From Bacteroidales bacterium (lineage in GTDB: Bacteria > Bacteroidota > Bacteroidia > Bacteroidales > ML635J-15), in contig QKHS01000011.1 of NCBI GenBank assembly GCA_003249955.1, positions 1-64,000 on the forward strand: 64,000 nt of DNA. The letters are read 5' to 3'. This document shows positions 1 to 8,824 of this stretch, one piece after another. Every line of letters starts with the position of its first letter. Within the stretch, counting starts at the first letter, position 1. A model generated the notes under the pieces. That model did not search any database. It was not told the DNA's origin and saw only the letters and a list, made by a program, of their open reading frames with translations. Both the position numbers and the translations under genes were made by a program.

Positions 1-1
1 T

Positions 2-742
2 GACTTTAATTTAATCTGCGAATATTTTTCAGGCATTGAACGACAAGGCCCGGGAAGTCCCGAAGTAACAATCAAAGCACTAAGCTTTATCAACAATCTC
101 AACGGCGAATCGCGTATTGCCGATATAGGCTGCGGAACCGGCGGGCAGACAATCGTTCTGGCACAGAATGCCCCGGGACATATTACCGGCATTGATCTGT
201 TTCCTGATTTTATAGGTAAATTAAACCTTAATGCAGGAAAACTGAATCTTCAGGACAGGATAAAAGGAATTACCGGTTCCATGGACAAACTTCCTTTTCA
301 GGATGAAGAACTGGATCTTATCTGGTCGGAAGGGGCAATCTATAATATAGGTTTTGAACGTGGACTGACCGAATGGCGAAAATTTCTTAAAACAGGCGGT
401 TATATTGCTGTTTCGGAAATGTCGTGGTTTACTGCAGAACGCCCGGACGAAATAGACAGGTTCTGGAACGAAGCTTATACTGAAGCTGACACTATTCCGA
501 ATAAAATTGCACAGTTGCAAAATGCGGGATATGTTCCGGTTGCTGCTTTTATACTTCCAGAAAATTGCTGGACGGATAATTTTTATACTCTGCAGGTTAA
601 GGCGCAGGAAGCATTTCTTAAGAAATACGCCGGAAATAATGCAGCCGTAGGACTCATAGAATATCAAAGGTACGAGGCTCAGTTATATTACAGATATAAG
701 GAGTATTTCGGCTATGTGTTCTATATCGGAAAGAAAATCTGA
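2..742 (+). CDS. SAM-dependent class I methyltransferase (5' partial, continues upstream of window)
   Basis: Frame is open from base 2 through the listed ORF at 281; encodes ...[17 protein letters not shown]...GIDLFPDF (SAM-binding motif I) upstream of the ORF-track start. Confidence 0.85.
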   Translation, partial: DFNLICEYFSGIERQGPGSPEVTIKALSFINNLNGESRIADIGCGTGGQTIVLAQNAPGHITGIDLFPDFIGKLNLNAGKLNLQDRIKGITGSMDKLPFQDEELDLIWSEGAIYNIGFERGLTEWRKFLKTGGYIAVSEMSWFTAERPDEIDRFWNEAYTEADTIPNKIAQLQNAGYVPVAAFILPENCWTDNFYTLQVKAQEAFLKKYAGNNAAVGLIEYQRYEAQLYYRYKEYFGYVFYIGKKI

Positions 743-810
743 CAAACAAGAGGGATTGTTCCTGTTTTTCAGGGCAATCCTTCATTTTCAACAAATTAAA
801 AACAAAAACA

Positions 811-1869
811 ATGAATAATTTATCATTATATGGCTGGAACGAATCATTATTCCGGCAAAAGCAAAAATCTGTTTATAACAATTGTATGCACGGACGGGTG
901 TCGGTTACACATAAAACCTGCTACACAGTGGTCTCGGAAGATACATTTTATTCCTGTGAACTTTCCGGAAACATGATTTACGGACGGGAATATCCGGAAT
1001 ACCCGTGCACCGGGGATTGGGTTATTTTTCAGCCTGTCGATGCCGGAAAAGGAATAATCCTCGATATGTTGGCCCGCGAAAAAACTCTTTACCGCTTAAA
1101 AAGCGGAACTGTTTCCGAAAAACAGGCTGTGGCATCGTATGTGGACAAGGCATTTATAGTGCAAAGCCTTGACGACAATTTCAACGTGAGGCGGATTGAA
1201 CGTTTTATGCTGCAACTTGCAGATGAAAATATTCAGCCGGTATTGGTTCTTACAAAAACAGATCTTGAATTTAATAAGGATGAGACAGAAGCAGCCATCA
1301 GGCATATCTCAGGTAAAATACCGGTTGTTTTCACCAGCATTTATTCGCCGGATAGTATTGAACAATTGCGTGAGCTTATATCTCCGTGCGAAACAGTTGT
1401 GTTTACAGGCTCTTCGGGAGTAGGGAAAAGTACATTAATAAATTTGCTTTGCGGACAGGAAATTCTGCAAACAGCAGCAATAAGCGATCATACAGGAAAA
1501 GGAAAGCATACTTCTACACGCCGGGAAATGGTGTTGATGGATAAATCGGGAGTATTAATAGACACTCCGGGAGTAAAGGTTTTCGGTGTTACCAATAATG
1601 ATAACGAAACTTTATCTGAGGTTCTGGACATAAGCAGTTTTGAGGGACAATGTCTGTTCCGGGATTGCCGGCATGTTAACGAAAAGGGTTGTGCCGTAAT
1701 AAAAGCTGTGGAAAACGGCGATCTTGACCCGGGAGTGTACGAGAGCTATCTTAAATTGCGGAAAGAGGCAAGTCACTATACTGCTTCGGTTCATGAGCGA
1801 AGGAAATATGAAAAATCATTTTCAAAATTAGTGAAAAGGGCAAAAAACAGTTCTTTTAAAAATTATTAG
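811..1869 (+). CDS. rsgA: Ribosome small subunit-dependent GTPase A
   Basis: OB-fold start, circularly permuted GTPase motifs (TKTD, GSSGVGKSTLINLL, DTPGV), C-terminal CxxxxCxHxxxxxC zinc site (CLFRDCRHVNEKGC). Confidence 0.93.
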   Translation: MNNLSLYGWNESLFRQKQKSVYNNCMHGRVSVTHKTCYTVVSEDTFYSCELSGNMIYGREYPEYPCTGDWVIFQPVDAGKGIILDMLAREKTLYRLKSGTVSEKQAVASYVDKAFIVQSLDDNFNVRRIERFMLQLADENIQPVLVLTKTDLEFNKDETEAAIRHISGKIPVVFTSIYSPDSIEQLRELISPCETVVFTGSSGVGKSTLINLLCGQEILQTAAISDHTGKGKHTSTRREMVLMDKSGVLIDTPGVKVFGVTNNDNETLSEVLDISSFEGQCLFRDCRHVNEKGCAVIKAVENGDLDPGVYESYLKLRKEASHYTASVHERRKYEKSFSKLVKRAKNSSFKNY

Positions 1870-1873
1870 GGGT

Positions 1874-1925
1874 GTAATAGGAAAGACCGAAGACGGAAAT
1901 TGGAAGACCGGAGACGGGAAGCGGC
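1874..1925. repeat. Dispersed GGAAGACCGRAGACGGAAG intergenic repeat
   Basis: aaagaccgaagacggaaattggaagaccggagacggga; same word occurs near 8.07, 8.27, 8.43, 8.60, 11.16 and (inverted) 2.09 and 21.74 kb. Confidence 0.7.
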
Positions 1926-2269
1926 CAATGTTCCGGCAATCATGGATTTAATCCGACAATTTTGTTTGCAAACGAGCCTAAGTTTTCACACGTCCATACG
2001 GCTGACTTCGGGTCTGCTCAGGACAGTGCTTCAGGCTCAGGGGATTTATGGTTGGGCTGAATTTTCAAGCTGAATCCGGTTTTCGGTCTCCGGTCTTCCA
2101 CCCTAACTCCATTAACAATTACCATATCTGATTAATTACAGATTTTTCTTTAGTTTATGGTCAGGATTAAAATGTTTCCGGGATCAGGATTAAATTACAA
2201 AATCAGCCGGGAGCAAAAGACATTTGGGAATAAAATGTTTTCTCTTATTTTTTGCCTTAGGTTTTTATA

Positions 2270-3733
2270 TTACTCATTCAATTCGTTAATAATATTTTCA
2301 ATTTGATTGTTACATTCATCTATTTCTTGTCTGTAGATGTTTGTATTTTCTGATATTGTTTTGTAAATTAAGTTATAGCTTTTAACACGCAAATCACAAT
2401 ATTGCAACATTTTTTTATTCCTTTCATGTATTTCTTCCGGCAAATTTAACCGATCAAGCTCATTTAATAATTTTATGCTTTCATCCCAATAATGAAGCCC
2501 GTTTTTAACTTCTGACAGAATTTTCTCGTTCGATATGTTCTCAGGCAACTTATACACTTCCATTGCCTTTTCCTCCATTGCCGAAAATTCTTTCATTCCG
2601 CTTTCATATTTTCCGATATCATTAGGAATTTGATTATATGTTATAACTGAAACCGAGAGAATAACGACCGAAAGTATCCCGATTGTAATATATTTGAGTT
2701 TTATATCTTTTGCTTTTTTAAGACCCGGGAAATAAGCATATCCTATTACCAGACCACTAATTAAACCACCAATATGAGCAGCATTATCAATTCCGTCTTT
2801 AAATCCGTTAAATAAATTATAACCAACAAAAATAACAATACTTGTCATCAGTGCTTTTCTTGCGGATTTTTCGATCAGATTTGTTGTCAACATGGCAAGG
2901 AAAACTCCATACATTCCAAATATTGCTCCGGATGCACCTGCACTAATAGTAAGGTCATGCCAACATAAACTGGCTACACTGGCAAAAATTCCGGTTAAAA
3001 GATATGCTGCTGCAAACCGCGCTTTGCCCAAATAAGGTTCTAACAACAATCCTATGTAAATTAATGCATACATATTCATTAAAAGATGCAAAACCCCGAT
3101 ATGCAGAAAGCAGTTTGTAATCAAACGCCACCATTCTCCATCCAAAGTTGAAGGCCGAAAATTTGCTCCCCATTTTACTAAACTTTCACCGTCAGGAAAA
3201 AAGGCATTTACGCCCATAAGAATCATCAAAATAAAGACAGCAATATTAATATTTATTATAACCGGGGTTACAAAATATCCTTTTGTTGGCTTAAATACAG
3301 AAAGGAATCCTGTTAATTTTTCTTTCGCAGACAGCGGAGATTTACTTAAAGCATCTTTTTCTTCATGGGCTAATTTCGGTTTGATTTCTTCATATTTTTG
3401 TTCCAATTCTTCATGAGTGTATTTATCTTTCAACTCATTAAACATATAAATAAAATCATTAATATTCTCTTTGTTTTTACCCCAGTCTATTATCTGACTA
3501 CCTGTACATTCACTTTTCAAACTGGCAACATTGCCGTCAATCTTCACTCTAACTTCTTCACTCCATGAACTCATTGAGAATTCTGTATATGCAATAAACC
3601 CCGCCTCACTGATATGGCCTATATCCCAATTTAATTTTTCAGCAGTCTCAATAGCAATTATCAAAAATTGTTCAGAAGTCATGTTTTCAACCGGAAAATC
3701 CTTATTGTGCTTTGGTGTCAGTCCGAATCCCAT
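2270..3733 (-). CDS. Rhomboid family intramembrane serine protease with ~150-aa N-terminal cytosolic extension
   Basis: GASGAIFGMYG catalytic Ser motif, AAHIGGLISGLVIG catalytic His TM, multiple TM segments. Confidence 0.9.
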   Translation of the reverse strand: MGFGLTPKHNKDFPVENMTSEQFLIIAIETAEKLNWDIGHISEAGFIAYTEFSMSSWSEEVRVKIDGNVASLKSECTGSQIIDWGKNKENINDFIYMFNELKDKYTHEELEQKYEEIKPKLAHEEKDALSKSPLSAKEKLTGFLSVFKPTKGYFVTPVIININIAVFILMILMGVNAFFPDGESLVKWGANFRPSTLDGEWWRLITNCFLHIGVLHLLMNMYALIYIGLLLEPYLGKARFAAAYLLTGIFASVASLCWHDLTISAGASGAIFGMYGVFLAMLTTNLIEKSARKALMTSIVIFVGYNLFNGFKDGIDNAAHIGGLISGLVIGYAYFPGLKKAKDIKLKYITIGILSVVILSVSVITYNQIPNDIGKYESGMKEFSAMEEKAMEVYKLPENISNEKILSEVKNGLHYWDESIKLLNELDRLNLPEEIHERNKKMLQYCDLRVKSYNLIYKTISENTNIYRQEIDECNNQIENIINELNE

Positions 3734-4035
3734 AAAATCAATGTTTTAAATTATAATATTGTGGTGTCTCCTGTATTTGAACTAAATCCATTCCTGAAAT
3801 ATGACTAAAAATCATATCTGAAATTTTGCAGTCCAAAGATAATTGTAATATTTTAGAATTATAAATATTAATTACATTTTCAACAGCTATCGTTACGCAT
3901 TATATAAAAAATTATATTCTGATTGAAAAGATTTCATTTTTCAGGGTATGGCTAAAACGTTCAGTCATGGAGTTTTCACAACAAGAGATATCTTAGTCTT
4001 GCTGATTTACAGGTTAAATGTAAATTTATTTTCAC

Positions 4036-4464
4036 TCAATCTTCTATTGCTTCGATTCCAAGTTGCTTAAGCCTTTCAAGATTATCCTTCATTGCTTTTA
4101 GCTGTTCGGGTGCATGTCCCTGCCATTCCGTAATTTCACCAATAACCCTGAACGGGTACAAAGAACGGTATGACTTTGTAGGATTTCCCGGGAACTTTTT
4201 GTCGGTTAAATTTGGATCGTCTTCTATCGGGCCCGTCGGCTCTACTATATAAATTCTTTCACGTCCTTCGCCCGATGCAAGTTCGGCACCCCATACAGCA
4301 GCATCGAGAGTGGCTGTGAGGTAAATGTATTTTGCTTTATTTCTTTGCCCGTAGTTTGAATTAAACCCGGGTTCTATAAGGTCTCCCTGTTTCAGATCTG
4401 CCTTTGTCCCATGATAGAAAGTCTCTAAACTGATATTTTTTGCCGTTTCTGCCGGTTTGTTCAT
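4036..4464 (-). CDS. arr: NAD(+)--rifampin ADP-ribosyltransferase (Arr family)
   Basis: FYHGTKADLKQGDLIEPGF...KYIYLTATLDAAVWGAELASGEGRERIYIVEPTGPIEDDPNLTDKKFPGNPTKSYRS matches the recalled Arr-2 family signature. Confidence 0.93.
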   Translation of the reverse strand: MNKPAETAKNISLETFYHGTKADLKQGDLIEPGFNSNYGQRNKAKYIYLTATLDAAVWGAELASGEGRERIYIVEPTGPIEDDPNLTDKKFPGNPTKSYRSLYPFRVIGEITEWQGHAPEQLKAMKDNLERLKQLGIEAIED

Positions 4465-4480
4465 TTGCTTGTTGGTTTTG

Positions 4481-4786
4481 TCACATTTCCAGACTTAATT
4501 TAAGGTGTCCACCCAAACCTTCTCTTATAATTCTCATAAGTGTTGAAAGGCGAATATCACTTGCATCATTTTCAATCCGGGAAATATAATTTTTAGTTGT
4601 TCCGACTTTATTTGCAAGTTCTTCCTGAGTCATTTTCTTTTGTTTACGAGCTTCCTGAATCACAACTCCAATTGTAAAAGCCTCAAGCGATTCTTCAAAT
4701 TTTTCGCGGGTATCAGTTCCTTTTTTGCCGTATTTCCCGTTTAAATGATCGTCCCAGTCAATAATATTATTTTGTTTTGTCTTCAT
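4481..4786 (-). CDS. XRE/HigA-like helix-turn-helix antitoxin
   Basis: KMTQEELANKVGTTKNYISRIENDASDIRLSTLMRI HTH; overlaps 3' end of toxin frame. Confidence 0.88.
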   Translation of the reverse strand: MKTKQNNIIDWDDHLNGKYGKKGTDTREKFEESLEAFTIGVVIQEARKQKKMTQEELANKVGTTKNYISRIENDASDIRLSTLMRIIREGLGGHLKLSLEM

Positions 4787-5119
4787 AGTATCTATTTTTT
4801 AATTTTAACGCTTTTTCTATTTCATTCCGGGGAGTTTTTTGCGTCTTTTTCTGAAATCCATTTAATAAAATTACCAGCTTTCCTTCATCAAAAAAACAGA
4901 ATATCCGAAATATGTTTGCTCCTGCTTTTATTCTGATTTCGTAAAGAGCATCTTCCCCCTCTCTATGTGTTTGAAGAACTTTTCGGGTATTATTTTTAGA
5001 GTTTGAACCAACCCAATTACCCAATCAATCTTTTCCTGAACCTTTTTCTTCTGATTATTATAAAAATCCCAGAAGTCAGACCCATAAACAATTACCTTTC
5101 GTTTAAATCCTTCATTCAT
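4767..5119 (-). pseudogene. HigB/RelE-type (phage Gp49-like) toxin, split over two frames by apparent 2-nt AG expansion
   Basis: ORF 4928..5119 (MNEGFKRKVIVYGSDFWDFYNNQKKKVQEKIDWVIGLVQTLKIIPEKFFKHIE) and ORF 4767..5024 (GEDALYEIRIKAGANIFRIFCFFDEGKLVILLNGFQKKTQ) together form one full toxin; join lies at CACATAGAGAGGGGGAAGA (minus strand). Confidence 0.75.
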
Positions 5120-5238
5120 TTTGCAAAGTTACCTATTTAGACAACATATATCAAGTTTTTTCATTTATTTTTTGTGACACTTCCATTTTCGCCTTACCTA
5201 TAACCTATCTCTCCTCACACAAATATACATTTTATTTA

Positions 5239-5367
5239 CATGAGTACCCGAAAACAAAACCCCCAACTCTCTTAATAAAACTCATAAGCAACAGCCCTGA
5301 AGAACAATTCTTTTAATACGCCGGTTGGTTCTTTTCCGTCAATAAGAATTGAATAGATTGCCTGTGA
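5239..5367 (-). pseudogene. Partial duplicate of gpsA 3' end and downstream intergenic sequence
   Basis: 5277-5367 aligns to 7051-7141 with 5 mismatches in 91 bp; encodes SQAIYSILIDGKEPTGVLKELFFRAVAYEFY. Confidence 0.85.
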
Positions 5368-5531
5368 GAAAAAAAGAATGACAGACTTAAGTGCAATATC
5401 TTCCTCATTCTCCACATTAAATATAGGTTGCTGTTACCGTTTCGTTGTTTTTCGACCATTTATCCGGCAAGTTTTAGTTTTTTACCAATTTATAAACATA
5501 CAAATGATTAAATAGCAGTGCAACTATGATG

Positions 5532-5580
5532 CAATTGGCTCAATTATGGCTCAATTGGCTCAATTATGGCTCAATTGGCA
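5532..5580. repeat. 20-bp tandem repeat CAATTGGCTCAATTATGGCT (2 full copies plus partial)
   Basis: Copies at 5532-5551 and 5552-5571, partial 5572-5578; overlaps stop codon of the AlbA_2 ORF. Confidence 0.9.
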
Positions 5581-6892
5581 GTTTATAAAAAGACCCGGCT
5601 CCTTTAATTTCAGATGGTTTTAATATTCCTTTTTCAGCCAACTCCGCTAAATCTCTTGTTGCTGTTCTTCTGGCAACGCCAAACATTGTCTGATATTCCT
5701 TATTTGTTATTTTGCCTCTTTCCTTAACAAATAAAACCGCTTTTATCTGTCGTTCATTTAATTCAGATTTTAATAGATTTTCTTCAGTATATTTGTTTTT
5801 ATACAAAGTTACAGAAATACCTCCGAATTCAGAAGCAAATCTTGGCTCAGACAAATTCGCTTTCAAACATTCATTTATAATGTTTATTGTTCCTCGTCCC
5901 CATGCTTCAATCAGGCCACCTTTAAAAAACACAGAGGCAATCAGTGGATTATGAGGTTTAGATGAATGTTGTCTTTTCAGGTCTTCCACCGAGTAGCCTT
6001 CGGGAAGCTTGCCTTCGTTCCAAATAATTATTTTATCGTCATAAACACTGATTTGTATTGGGGCTCCGAAATAGTCACGATGAACAATCGCATTGATAAT
6101 TGCTTCGCGAACAGCTTTGTATGGATATTCCCAACTTTCAACACGATTCAGTCCTTCATATGAGATTGGCGATATAAAAAACTTCCTGTCCAGAATTTCC
6201 AATGTTTTATTGGCAAGTTCAAAAATGTTTGATTCAATAACTTCCTGAAAAAGTAGCTCATCTTCAGTTTTTCCAAAACGACCAATTTTCACAAATGCAT
6301 TGATAAAAAAACGACAGGGATTTTTCCCAAAAAGCAATATCCCGGAACGTTTCATTTTTTTGTTTTCAAGCAGCAACAAATTTTCTAGAATTAACGGAAT
6401 ATTCTTTTCATCTTCAATGAAAGGAAGTCTTTTACTTTTTAATGCAGCTTTTTTGAATGCTTCAATAGCATTAGTGTCAATGTCCTCAAAACTTGCTCTT
6501 GGTTCAATTACGTCATCCCATGTCTTACCGGATTTTTTCAATAAGAAATCATTCAGAGCCTTTCCTTTAAGTTCTTGTTTTGTACTTCCGCTACGATAAT
6601 GATACTTTCCTTGATATGAAATAGCTATATCATAAGGTTTTACAACAATTTCAATGTAGTGTTTTTTATTGTTTTCCTGCAGATTAATGTCACAAATAAT
6701 GCCTAAATGATTTTGAATCTTATTTGGAACTTCTTCGAGTAATTCTTTGTAATTGAAAACTCCGGTAATTTCCCCTTTATCATTTTTTCCAATAACCAGC
6801 GTTCCTCCCTGAGCATTTGCAAAACCACATATCCATTTCAAATACTCATCTTTCCAGATTTCTTTCCATTCAATATTTTGGTTTTCTGTCAT
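5564..6892 (-). CDS. AlbA_2 (Schlafen-like) / ATP-binding domain protein, putative transcriptional regulator (COG2865-like)
   Basis: N-term NIEWKE...ICGFANAQGGTLVIGKNDKGEITGV; EAIINAIVHRDY...GTINIINECLKANL HATPase_c_4-like region; C-terminal winged-helix region. Confidence 0.88.
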   Translation of the reverse strand: MTENQNIEWKEIWKDEYLKWICGFANAQGGTLVIGKNDKGEITGVFNYKELLEEVPNKIQNHLGIICDINLQENNKKHYIEIVVKPYDIAISYQGKYHYRSGSTKQELKGKALNDFLLKKSGKTWDDVIEPRASFEDIDTNAIEAFKKAALKSKRLPFIEDEKNIPLILENLLLLENKKMKRSGILLFGKNPCRFFINAFVKIGRFGKTEDELLFQEVIESNIFELANKTLEILDRKFFISPISYEGLNRVESWEYPYKAVREAIINAIVHRDYFGAPIQISVYDDKIIIWNEGKLPEGYSVEDLKRQHSSKPHNPLIASVFFKGGLIEAWGRGTINIINECLKANLSEPRFASEFGGISVTLYKNKYTEENLLKSELNERQIKAVLFVKERGKITNKEYQTMFGVARRTATRDLAELAEKGILKPSEIKGAGSFYKLPIEP

Positions 6893-6908
6893 TTCTGAAT
6901 ATTTTTAA

Positions 6909-6916
6909 CAAAGATA
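6909..6916 (-). promoter_or_regulatory. Putative Bacteroidota -7 element TATCTTTG upstream of AlbA_2 ORF
   Basis: TAnnTTTG on minus strand 17 bp upstream of the ORF. Confidence 0.5.
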
Positions 6917-7048
6917 ATAAAACTTGATTTATAACTTATTCTTCTTTTTTACAATGAACGGGAACTTCTTTATCCCCTAACTAAAAGCAATTATTGTCTA
7001 CCTGAGTAACCCGAAGTTTCTACAAAACAAAAAAGCCTTACTCATTAA

Positions 7049-8008
7049 CTAAAACTCATAAGCAACTGCCCTGAAAAACAATTCTTTTAGTACGCCTGTT
7101 GGTTCTTTTCCTTCAATAAGAATTGAATAGATTGCCTGTGATATAGGCATGTCGATATTATATTTTTTGGCAAGAAACAAAATAGATTCTACAGTGGAAA
7201 CGCCTTCGGCTAATTTATCAAATTTACTGTGCTTTATGAAATTCTCGCCAAAAGCTCTGTTATTGCTGTATTCCGAAAATAAAGTAGCTTCGTAATCGCC
7301 TATGTGACTTAATCCATAAACAGTAATTTCATTGCCGCCCATAGCTTTTACCAATCGGGAAACTTCTCTGGAACCACGGGCCATTAATGCTCCTTTAAGA
7401 CTTGAATAATTCATTCCGTCCAGCATACCGGCAGCAATTCCGATAACATTTTTTGCAGCCGCCCCTATTTCAATTCCTACCAGATCTTCGCCTATGTATA
7501 AACGTATAAGTTCACTGTTGAAATTATCTATTATTTCTTTTGTAAGTCCGGTATTCTCTGAACTTATAAGCATGCAATTGGGGACTGAATTAAAATAAGC
7601 CTGAACATGCCCCGGGCCAACCCAAATCGCGAGCTCTGCATCCTGTTTTATTTCTTCTTTTACTACTTCGGAGAGTCTTAGTCCTGTAATTTTTTCAATT
7701 CCCTTCATCGCGAGAATTATTTTTTTACCGGTTAAAGTAAACTTATTCAGGTTTCCTGATAATTCACGCAGATTTTGTGAGCTTATGGAAACAATAATAT
7801 AATCGGCATGATTTACAGCTTCTTCCAGCGAATCTGTAAGTATTACATTATCCTGCAGGCTAAGAAATTCATTTTTTCTTTCCTTTTTAAGTTGAATAAG
7901 ATTCTCCGAACTTTCTCTTCCCCAGAGCAAAGTATTATGCCCGAGTTTGCATGAATACCAGGCCAGAAAACTTCCCCATCGTCCACATCCCAATACAGAT
8001 ACATTCAT
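7049..8008 (-). CDS. gpsA: NAD(P)H-dependent glycerol-3-phosphate dehydrogenase
   Basis: VSVLGCGRWGSFLAWYSCKLGHNTLLWGRE Rossmann start; GAAAKNVIGIAAGMLDGM; family length. Confidence 0.93.
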   Translation of the reverse strand: MNVSVLGCGRWGSFLAWYSCKLGHNTLLWGRESSENLIQLKKERKNEFLSLQDNVILTDSLEEAVNHADYIIVSISSQNLRELSGNLNKFTLTGKKIILAMKGIEKITGLRLSEVVKEEIKQDAELAIWVGPGHVQAYFNSVPNCMLISSENTGLTKEIIDNFNSELIRLYIGEDLVGIEIGAAAKNVIGIAAGMLDGMNYSSLKGALMARGSREVSRLVKAMGGNEITVYGLSHIGDYEATLFSEYSNNRAFGENFIKHSKFDKLAEGVSTVESILFLAKKYNIDMPISQAIYSILIEGKEPTGVLKELFFRAVAYEF

Positions 8009-8058
8009 TTCTACTGTCGTTTTTATGTTTTTAATTCGTCAGCTAAACTGAGTAATTG

Positions 8059-8066
8059 CAAAAGTA
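8059..8066 (-). promoter_or_regulatory. Putative -7 element TACTTTTG upstream of gpsA
   Basis: TAnnTTTG on minus strand about 50 bp upstream of start. Confidence 0.5.
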
Positions 8067-8070
8067 GTAA

Positions 8071-8775
8071 AAAAGACGGAAGTTGGGAGACGGAAGACGG
8101 AAGGGGGCTGGCGCATGTTTGTTTTTTAGCAACTTATTTCAAAATATTATAAAACCAAAACATTTGAGCATCTCTGCAAACTTAATGAATTGCAAAAGAA
8201 GGAAGAATTCAATAATCAATATCCAACATTCAATATTCAACACTCAACATCCAACAAAGTCGGAAGTTAGAAGACCGAAGACGGAAGGGGCTGGCGCAAC
8301 CAGAGGCTTTGAAATATACCAGCAAAGCATTGCAAGAGAAGGAAGAATTTTCAATACTCAATGTCCAATATTCAACATCCAATACTCAACATTCAATGTT
8401 CAACACTAAATATCCAACAAAGTCGGAAGTTAGAAGACCGAAGACGGAAGGGGGGCTGGCGCAACCAGAGGCTTTGAAATATACCGGCAAAGCCAAAGAA
8501 TTGTATGTGAAGGAAGAATTTTCAATACTCAATGTCCAACATTCAACATCCAATACTCAACATTCAATGTTCAACACTAAATATCCAACAAAGTCGGAAG
8601 TTGGAAGACCGGAGACGGAAGGGGCTGGCGCAACCGGGAGTTTCTGAGTATTCCGGTAAATATAAATATCTAAAGTGAAGGAAGAATATTCAATAAACAA
8701 CATTCAACGCTCAATACTCAACATTCAACACTCAATAATCAACATCCAATATTCAAATCCAATATCAACATTCGC
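8071..8775. repeat. Imperfect ~165-bp tandem repeat array (CAAYATTCAA-rich plus GGAAGNCCGAAGACGGAAGGGGCTGGCGCAACC modules)
   Basis: ccaacaaagtcggaagt modules at 8251, 8414 and 8585 (periods 163 and 171 bp), each followed by ggaaggggctggcgcaacc. Confidence 0.9.
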
Positions 8776-8824
8776 AGAGATAACTGCGAACTCAGAAAGA
8801 AGTCAGGTTCACTCGGCTTAGTAG

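Noticed and set aside
8083-8647. Two plus-strand ORFs (108 and 112 aa) in the repeat array
   Set aside because: They translate the tandem repeats (IFNTQHPTKSEVRRPKTEG...), have no signal or family, and exist only because the repeat period keeps a frame open.
8200-8775. CRISPR-like periodic array
   Set aside because: Repeat units are long, degenerate and not separated by unique spacers of uniform length; no cas genes.
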